Source: Litomosoides sigmodontis
Taxonomy: Eukaryota > Nematoda > Chromadorea > Rhabditida > Onchocercidae
Length of the DNA stretch: 64,000 nucleotides
Direction of reading: 5' to 3'
NCBI GenBank assembly: GCA_963070105.1
Contig: OY718807.1
Span: forward strand, 1,627,001-1,691,000
Made by a program: the position numbers and the translations under genes. Shown here one piece after another: positions 57,490 through 64,000 of this stretch; position 1 is the first letter of the stretch, and each line of letters starts with the position of its first letter. The notes under the pieces are model-generated. The model was given only the letters and a program-made list of their open reading frames with translations, was not told where the DNA came from and made no database searches.

Positions 57490-58775
57490 CTATTCTTTCA
57501 GTTGAAAGGATTTTAGCAACATCATCAGTTTGAGCGCCTTATCCAAGCCTTTGTAAGGACCAGTGAATGCGACGTGTTTTCCTGATATCTCTGAAAGAAT
57601 CAATCAATAATAAACTTTCGACGCCACTAGCCATTTGAGTTAAAAGTTTAAAATTTCAGTGATTTCAAAAAATTCAATTAAAAAAAGCCACTGTGTTGTG
57701 TTTAACAAAATTGAAATGTTCATTTATCATAAGTTGTTTGTAATCAATCACTGAACGATTCAGGAAATTTTCAAAAACTAAACAGATAGGAACAATTGGT
57801 TCGCTTATCACTGCGAAATGGTAAATGTTAATTCCAAATATTGCAACTCAACTTTTTCCACATATTCTAGGGTTTTTTTTTCTCCTTTACTAGTTTCAAT
57901 CTCAAAAAAAATTTGCTAAAATTTCTGTAGAAATTGCACATTTTAGTTTTTCCTTCACTCTACGGATTTGAATCGAAAAATACCAAGAACTGCAACCTTT
58001 CTGCTGTTTTCAGGGAGAAAAAAAAAGAGTGAAAAGTATAAATTTTAAAAAGTGTGTAACCCAAAGAGAAAAGATAAAAATTGAAGCATAATTAATTTTT
58101 CAAAACAGTTAGTAAATAGTCAAAAATATTTTGGGATAAAATTAAAAAATTTCGCACAATTTTTTTGGTAGCAACTTGATCAATTAGGGAATTCATTAAA
58201 TTAATTAACAGCACTAGGCGATTAAGGAGTAACTGTCAGCTATGAGAAGCTAAAAAAAAAAAATTGTTGGCACGCAAAAAGTGGTTGTGCGGTAAGTGAT
58301 GGAATGGAATTTAGCAACTTTTGTGAGACGATGTTGAAAGTTTGACATTTTCCGCGCACCAATATTAGTGTCGGATCGGCGCCATCCTGCGGAATTCTTA
58401 ATAAGCCACACTGCCAATAATTATTGCATCATCAACTCTCGCCCTCGGCACTTACTGAAATAGCACAATTGATGGTTGTGGAATGAAATGTAAAATGTCG
58501 AAAAATCCGAATTGAAACGGAAAAGATGGTAATTTTTCCGGATCACCTAATTCAGAGTTTTTTTCTCATCAAATCATACATCCTCCCAAGCTAAGTTTGA
58601 TTACGTCGAAATAATTTCTAATAATTGCAGCACAATAACAGTAAATTGAGGAAGCTTTTTCATGCTTTTTCGTGCAAATTTCACCCATGAATTAATAAAG
58701 TTAACGGAATTGAAACTAACATACCATCATCTTCCTCTAAATGCTTATGGCCAAATATCATATATAGTATGATTG
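57490..58775 (-). CDS. Last two exons of a small membrane-type protein gene
   Basis: Exon 58775-58725 follows a T-rich acceptor (ttttgctag) and ends at GATGATG|gtatgt in phase 1. Exon 57590-57490 follows ttctttcag and completes the codon. The join reads AIILYMIFGHKHLEEDDEIS, then GKHVAFTGPYKGLDKALKLM and KSFQLKE-stop, 49 residues so far. The first ten residues are hydrophobic, as at the inner end of a membrane segment; the rest is a charged, helical-looking tail. I do not recognise the family. The first exon(s), which must end in phase 1, should lie right of 58775, but I found none I could defend. It lies upstream of Notch on the same strand, 1.8 kb away; no operon is implied. Confidence 0.55.
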
Positions 58776-59225
58776 CTAGCAAAAAAAAAATGTAAATTTA
58801 AAGACAAAGAGAGAAAAAAAAAAGAGGAATAGTCTGCAATATCAATCATTAGAACTCAAATTTTTGACTTTGTGATTGAATATAACAAAAATTTTCGGCT
58901 AAAATAAATAAAAATGTGATTGTGGTTGAAATTTTTGGCTTTGAAATTAAAGAAAAAAAAATATTTATGTTAATATGAACAAATGCATATAATTGCTTAA
59001 AGTTAAAGTGTATTTTATACAAAAATTTAATTATTTTAATTGAAACTGTTAACATTATTTTTTCTTATGAAAAATAAAGAAAGAAAGAGGAATAAAATTT
59101 ATTTGAAAGAAAAAATGAAAAATTGTGCCACTGAATGGGTGGATGATGATGAGAGAGAGATTGGTGGTGACACTGCTGCTACCGTATCCCTTGCATTTGT
59201 CAACTACATAACTGGCGCACACACC

Positions 59226-59264
<39 letters not shown>

Positions 59265-59509
59265 ATGTACAGAGAGCAACAAATATAGGTAGATGATATA
59301 TACTGTGATACAAGTATCATCGACCTGCATTTATGCGTACTTCAATCATTTAGTTAACCTTCCTAAAGAAAACGAAATTTTTAAATAACATCAACTATAA
59401 TAATTAAATTTCTACGTGAAATGTACTTTAGCATTTAAGACGCATTTGTATAATACACTTTAATATACGTTAATATGCATTTGTCCGTATTAAAATATAT
59501 TTTATTTTT

Positions 59510-59573
59510 CCTCAATCATTTGATTGAGGTAGGGTGGATTAAAGCATCTACTTCAATCATTTCATTGAAGTAG
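59510..59573. repeat. Two adjacent related hairpins
   Basis: CCTCAATC-ATTT-GATTGAGG (59510-59529) is followed by CTACTTCAAT-CATTTC-ATTGAAGTAG (59548-59573). Both share the core TCAATCATTT, and the inner arms can also pair with each other over 12 bp with one G-U. Confidence 0.8.
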
Positions 59574-59676
59574 GTATTTTGAAGTTAGGATGGACTGATT
59601 GGTAAAATGAGGAACAATGCGTGTGCAGTGCATGAGTGAAGAAGAGGTCCAGAAGAACAAAAAAAAATGAAAATGA

Positions 59677-59812
59677 GGAAGGAGGGAGGAGGAGGAGGAG
59701 GAGGGGGAGGAGGAGGAAGAAAAACGGATGGATAAACGATAACAATAACAATATTGAGTTTCCTCCATTTCCCTCCTCTCCCCTCCCCTCTCCTCCGGTT
59801 GCCCTCCCCCCC
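59677..59812. repeat. GGA-rich block facing a CCT-rich block
   Basis: A purine run (GGAGGA-type, 59677-59722) is followed 40-90 nt later by a pyrimidine run (CCTCCTCTCCCCTCCCC-type, 59760-59812). The two halves are roughly complementary and could form a long hairpin or triplex. Confidence 0.7.
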
Positions 59813-62800
59813 TGCTGAACAAATGAGTGGAGCAGCATGAGGTAATTTCACCACTCACTCAATTAATTATGGTAATTTGTTGTAATAAAAACAGGCGGAA
59901 TATTAGTTTCCATTCTCTCCCTATCGCACTTGTTGATTTCCGGTTAAGGGGGGGGGGGGGGGAAGGGGGGAATCTCACAGTATCGAAACGGATAATAAAT
60001 ATTATTAGGATGAATAATCGGAAAGTTGAAATGAATAGATATAATCTATGCAATATGGGTTTTCCATTCTTTTTGTTTTGTTTCACTCTCCTCTTCACAT
60101 CCAAATAAATCCTTCCCAGCAATAACTCACTAACTACTTCAAAGGAATTATCCCAACTGATAATATTATGAACTGATCGCAAGATGGATGTATGAAGCAA
60201 GCTAAGCATGATGATGAGAAATGCTTTTTGCATCATTGTAATGCCGCATCGTAATAATAATATGAAATTAACTGGGAATTTTTTTTTGTTTTTCAAATTT
60301 TGTAAAATATACTCACTTCTATGCTAGTTACCTGAATTTTGGATATTTTTATAAAATTGCGAAAATTCTCAGTTATAAAAATTTTTCCAATAATTAATGA
60401 AACTGTAAAATTGATCGTGATATAAAATAAGCAAGAGATTAATCGTCGATAATTCCCCATAATTTCCTTCCTAATTAAGTAATGAAATCCTGGTTGTAAT
60501 TACTACATTAATTACTTTCCATTACCGATTTATCATTAAATTATCCATTCCTTATCGATCAATCACAAAAAATTTTTGAATGAATGCTGAAATTGATAGC
60601 GGGAAATCACTTGATTATAATTTTAACAAATGAAAATTAATGCATAAATAATTGAAATGGGAAACTTCACTAATCCAGTACGATCGTATGAAATTATAGT
60701 GTTTTGCGCAAGTAGTAAAATATCCAACTAACGAACAGCGATAAATATAACTTCACAAGCGATAAGGAAAGTGAAATTTTAAGAACGTGGAAAATAGCAT
60801 ATAAAAGAGGGAGTGAGAAAAAAAAGGCCACCAAATATATCTTAGCATCGATAAAAATGAAATGTGAAACGATCTGAGAGACTTACTGTTGTAGTAAGAT
60901 TTATCGCGGGGAAGCTGTCACGTAGGATTCTTCTGTGATAATAAATAAAGGAGGAGGAAGAGGCGCAAGAAGTGATAAAAATACTGTTAGCAATCGTTGT
61001 TTAAATTTCTTTCTAACATTACTCACCCACAATTTCCATTTATTTAAAATTTAAAATTTCATATGGTAATGCTATCAAAATTTTATCACCAGCTGAACAG
61101 GTTGATAGTAAACTTCCTCCCTGCTATCATGGAGTAAATGAGGGAAAATCATCCACATGTACTCGAATATGAATTAATTGATTGATTGAGTAAACAGTAT
61201 GGAAGTACTCTCAAATACAGAGCGCTTTAACTTTTAGCATTAAAATGGCAAACAGCTTGCTAATTATCAAAAGCCATTAATTGAATTGAAAAAGCAAACT
61301 TGCTTGTTCAATTCACTCAAACTACACTTTTTCATTTTTCCATCCTTTCTCCTTTTCATCGCTTATTCAAATGTATAATTGAAACTTAAATTTTTAAGAA
61401 CTTTAACGCAAAAACGACATAGTGAGAACGGAAGAAGTTAGCAGCTACAAAATATTTCAATTCCAAGGTCTTTAAGCAAAAAAAAAAATGAGAATTGAAG
61501 AAAATGCTCATTTGCTTTCGTATATTATAATAATTGCAATGAATGAACGATTAAAAATGTGAGAAGTAAACAAAAAAAAAACAGAAAAAACTTTTTGATT
61601 TTAACAAAAAAAAAAAGAGGCGGCATGAAAAAATTTGACTTTTTTTTGCAACCGTTTAAAAGCCGGAAAATGCTAATAATAGTAATAGTAATAATCTCAT
61701 GCATTTCTATGGAAGTAATACGTGTGAGTGAGGAAGTTGTTTGGTTTTGATTTTTAACGGTAATAATATTATTATTGTAATAGTACGATACGATTGGGAT
61801 GTTATTTTCGCATAATAATCATTTCAGTTTTTTTTTTCTCCCCGCCAGTGCTCCCGGTAGGTATTCTTTTCAATTTTCATTCCCCGAACTTTTCCCACTC
61901 CCATCAACCTTCGAACCAATCAGTTTTTTTCACGGTACTTTAACTAATCGTTTTTTTTTTCCCCCACTTTCTCAAGTCAAATAACGGTCGTGAGATGTGT
62001 GTGTGTGTGTTTTCAAATGTCTATAAAATAATAATTATAGAAATTTCAAGATTTGTTTTTGATTTTAAATTTGAATTTAATATTAATTAAAACTATCAAA
62101 TAACTTTTAACATTGATTAAATTATCAAGTGACTGTTTAGTGTTTAGTAACTGCTAAAGTATTTGTGCTCGAAAGAATGAAATTAAGAAAAAGTTATGCG
62201 TATAGAAGATGTGTGCATGTACGTCTGCATATTCGTATTTGATTATGGAAAGGAATGTAAGAATCCCGAAATTTGTTTTTCATTTTAAATTTGAATTTAA
62301 TAGTAATTTAATTATTTATCAGTAAATATTAACGTGATGTTTAGCTTTATAAATGCCATGCAAAGAGTAAAAGATTATTAGGTCAAAGAATATAGAGGTG
62401 GAAAAAACGAATTTAAATATTATTAATTAGTGATATTTGCAATTGAAATAAAAGGACGAGAAAATCGGCGGATAAGGGACAATTCTTTGACGAAATGGAA
62501 AATGAGTAGAAGTTGTCGTAAGTTAGGTTATTTCTAATTTTGCAAACTATCAATTTGTTTGCTAAATTCCAATTAGGGCATTAATTTAGGACTAAAAAGA
62601 AAACGTTCGCTGATTAATGTTGTCGATGGGACTTACTGCTTAGCAGAAGCACTGAATATTTTGGAGCAAAATTGAGAGAGTAAGAAAGCAAATTATTTAT
62701 GTTATTTAATGCTTGCTGGTCAAAATTAGCATTTTAAAAATTCATTCCAATTAAACAACGATTTTAAAGGACACAATGGAATGAACTAAAATTCAGGCTA

Positions 62801-63608
62801 AAAAATTATCTTCCGCTATCTAAACATTCCTTCCATCATGCCAAAACTAACCACTAGAAACTAACAATGCCTATGGATAGCTTCAAAATAAAATTTGAAT
62901 AAAAAGAACAAAAAAAAATCATTTGATTAAAATTTACTCAAATTTAATAGTACAAATGAAATTCTGGGAAAACGATAAGATTAGGCAAGAGATTGGAATG
63001 GATTGAACTGATAGCCATAAATTAGACAGCTTAGATCGTTAAATGATATTTCTGGGATAGTATCAATGTTTTAGCAATTTTCCCAAGCAGCGCTGTAATT
63101 TTGTTATTACTCAATCGGCTTGGATTGCTTAGGAAAGTTTTTGAGCTGTCCACTTATCGCTTGTTCATCGGAAAATTGGACATTCAATTGTCAGCAAATG
63201 ATTTATGATTCGTTCAAACGATCACTTTCCAAATCCTTTCATCTAATTTTTTGAAATTAAAAATATTATGCGGCGGGAGAAGTGAACGACGAAGTGGAAA
63301 AAGGAACAAAACTATCGTGCTATTAGCTGACACAGGGCGAAAAATTTAAACAACGATTGGATAGGGCTATTTCACTGCAATTAACTAGTTTGTTTAAGTT
63401 GTGAAAATTGACAATAATAACAAGCTGTATGACTGACTTATTTCAATGATTTACTTGAAATTTAATTTCAAGTTGCTAATGTGAAGAAGTGAGAGGAAAT
63501 TTCAGTTTGATTAACGGTGAAAAAATAATGAAGAAAGCAGTGAACGAATAAAATAACTATCAACTCTCGAAACAAACTACCTTAAATGATTTGGGTTTTT
63601 TGTCGCCT

Positions 63609-63698
63609 ATTTCCGGAGCATTATGCTTGATTCGGTTTCTTAATCATTCGGATTTTTTTGCCCTCAATTTCCGGAGCATTATGCTTGATTCGGTTTCT
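63609..63698. repeat. 58-bp tandem duplication
   Basis: An identical 32-nt segment starting ATTTCCGGAGCATTATGC occurs at 63609-63640 and 63667-63698. Flanks (T-run before, AATC after) are also similar, so the duplicated unit is about 58 bp. Confidence 0.9.
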
Positions 63699-64000
63699 CA
63701 ATCTTCCTATTATTACTCGTTTTTTTTTCCCTTCTTTCAAAAAAACCAAAATTAATGTCCTTCAAGCGATTTTCATTTACTTCTTTCTTTTTCCTTCAAC
63801 AAAATGCAAATAAATTATGGTAGAGAAATTGTGTGAAACTGTACAGTTCACATTTTCACCTATACATTTTGGCGTTTCACAATTTTTCGTTTCTTTTTCA
63901 GTTTTTGAAAGAGAAAATATTAATTGATACGAGATAAATGAATAATTGAATAGTAATTTCTATTCTTGGTTCCGAATATGAAAATCCATAGAAGAATACA

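Larger units (their letters stand above)
58776..64000. other. Right-hand region without a supported gene
   Basis: 5.2 kb of AT-rich DNA. It holds (CA)n at 59229-59262, paired hairpins (59510-59573), a purine/pyrimidine-rich inverted block (59677-59812), a G15 run (59948-59962) and a 58-bp tandem duplication (63609-63698). ORFs such as minus 59859-60296 (145 codons) lack splice context and look accidental. The missing 5' exon of the gene ending at 57490 is probably here. Confidence 0.4.

Noticed and set aside
58320..58460. Minus-strand open frame reading RIPQDGADPTLILVRGKC as an extra exon
   Set aside because: It lies in the intron between the two exons of the small gene, whose phases already match without it. 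It lacks an ATG and convincing splice sites at both ends.
59522..59560. let-7-family microRNA suggested by TTGAGGTAG
   Set aside because: The possible stem is only about 12 bp and the 3' part does not match any let-7 member I know; a normal precursor needs a longer stem.
59859..60296. 145-codon minus-strand ORF with a hydrophobic start
   Set aside because: It runs through the poly-G/C tract, contains several unrelated low-complexity segments, and has no plausible acceptor or donor phase to the gene at 57490-58775.

Overview
The window looks like nuclear DNA of a parasitic nematode, most likely a filarial-type (clade III) worm. It is very AT-rich, the genes are split into many small exons with near-consensus GT/AG junctions (acceptors mostly TTTCAG or TTTTAG), and the genes that can be recognised are animal or nematode families. 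The species call is inference from composition and gene content. No bacterial, plasmid, phage, CRISPR, rRNA or tRNA feature was seen.

Layout, left to right. (1) 56-3158 (+): 3' part of an eight-exon gene for a Lys/Ser/Arg-rich low-complexity protein. Its 5' end is off the window, and its stop codon is followed by coding-like sequence. (2) 7616-11033 (-): four-exon gene for a five-zinc-finger GFI1/PAG-3-type transcriptional repressor, tail to tail with gene 1. (3) 11-19 kb: mostly non-coding DNA with a roughly 1 kb array of a 10-bp AT repeat, plus a small two-exon orphan gene on the + strand (17814-18597). (4) 19.4-21.8 kb (-): five-exon gene for a secreted Cys-containing protein whose cysteine pattern resembles the nematode CPG4 (chondroitin proteoglycan 4) domain. 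(5) 26801-55693 (-): a complete Notch receptor in 27 exons. I rebuilt every exon with consistent phases, and the exons sum to 5112 nt (1703 residues). The order is signal peptide, about 21 EGF repeats, three LNR modules, NOD/NODP with an RNKR furin-like site, transmembrane helix, RAM-like IWHP, ankyrin repeats, and a Ser/Thr/Pro/Gln-rich tail. (6) 57490-58775 (-): the last two exons of a small gene of unknown function whose beginning was not found. (7) 58.8-64 kb: no gene I can support; simple repeats, hairpins and a 58-bp tandem duplication.

Notch and PAG-3/GFI1 both act in cell-fate decisions in animals, but nothing here shows direct coupling. The large Notch introns (up to 5.2 kb) hold long CA, TA and GA repeats, a sense-strand G-quadruplex motif, an imperfect 34-bp hairpin and a less AT-rich island with long ORFs on both strands. 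These, plus three unrecognised genes, are the main points of interest. No clearly novel multi-gene system is visible.
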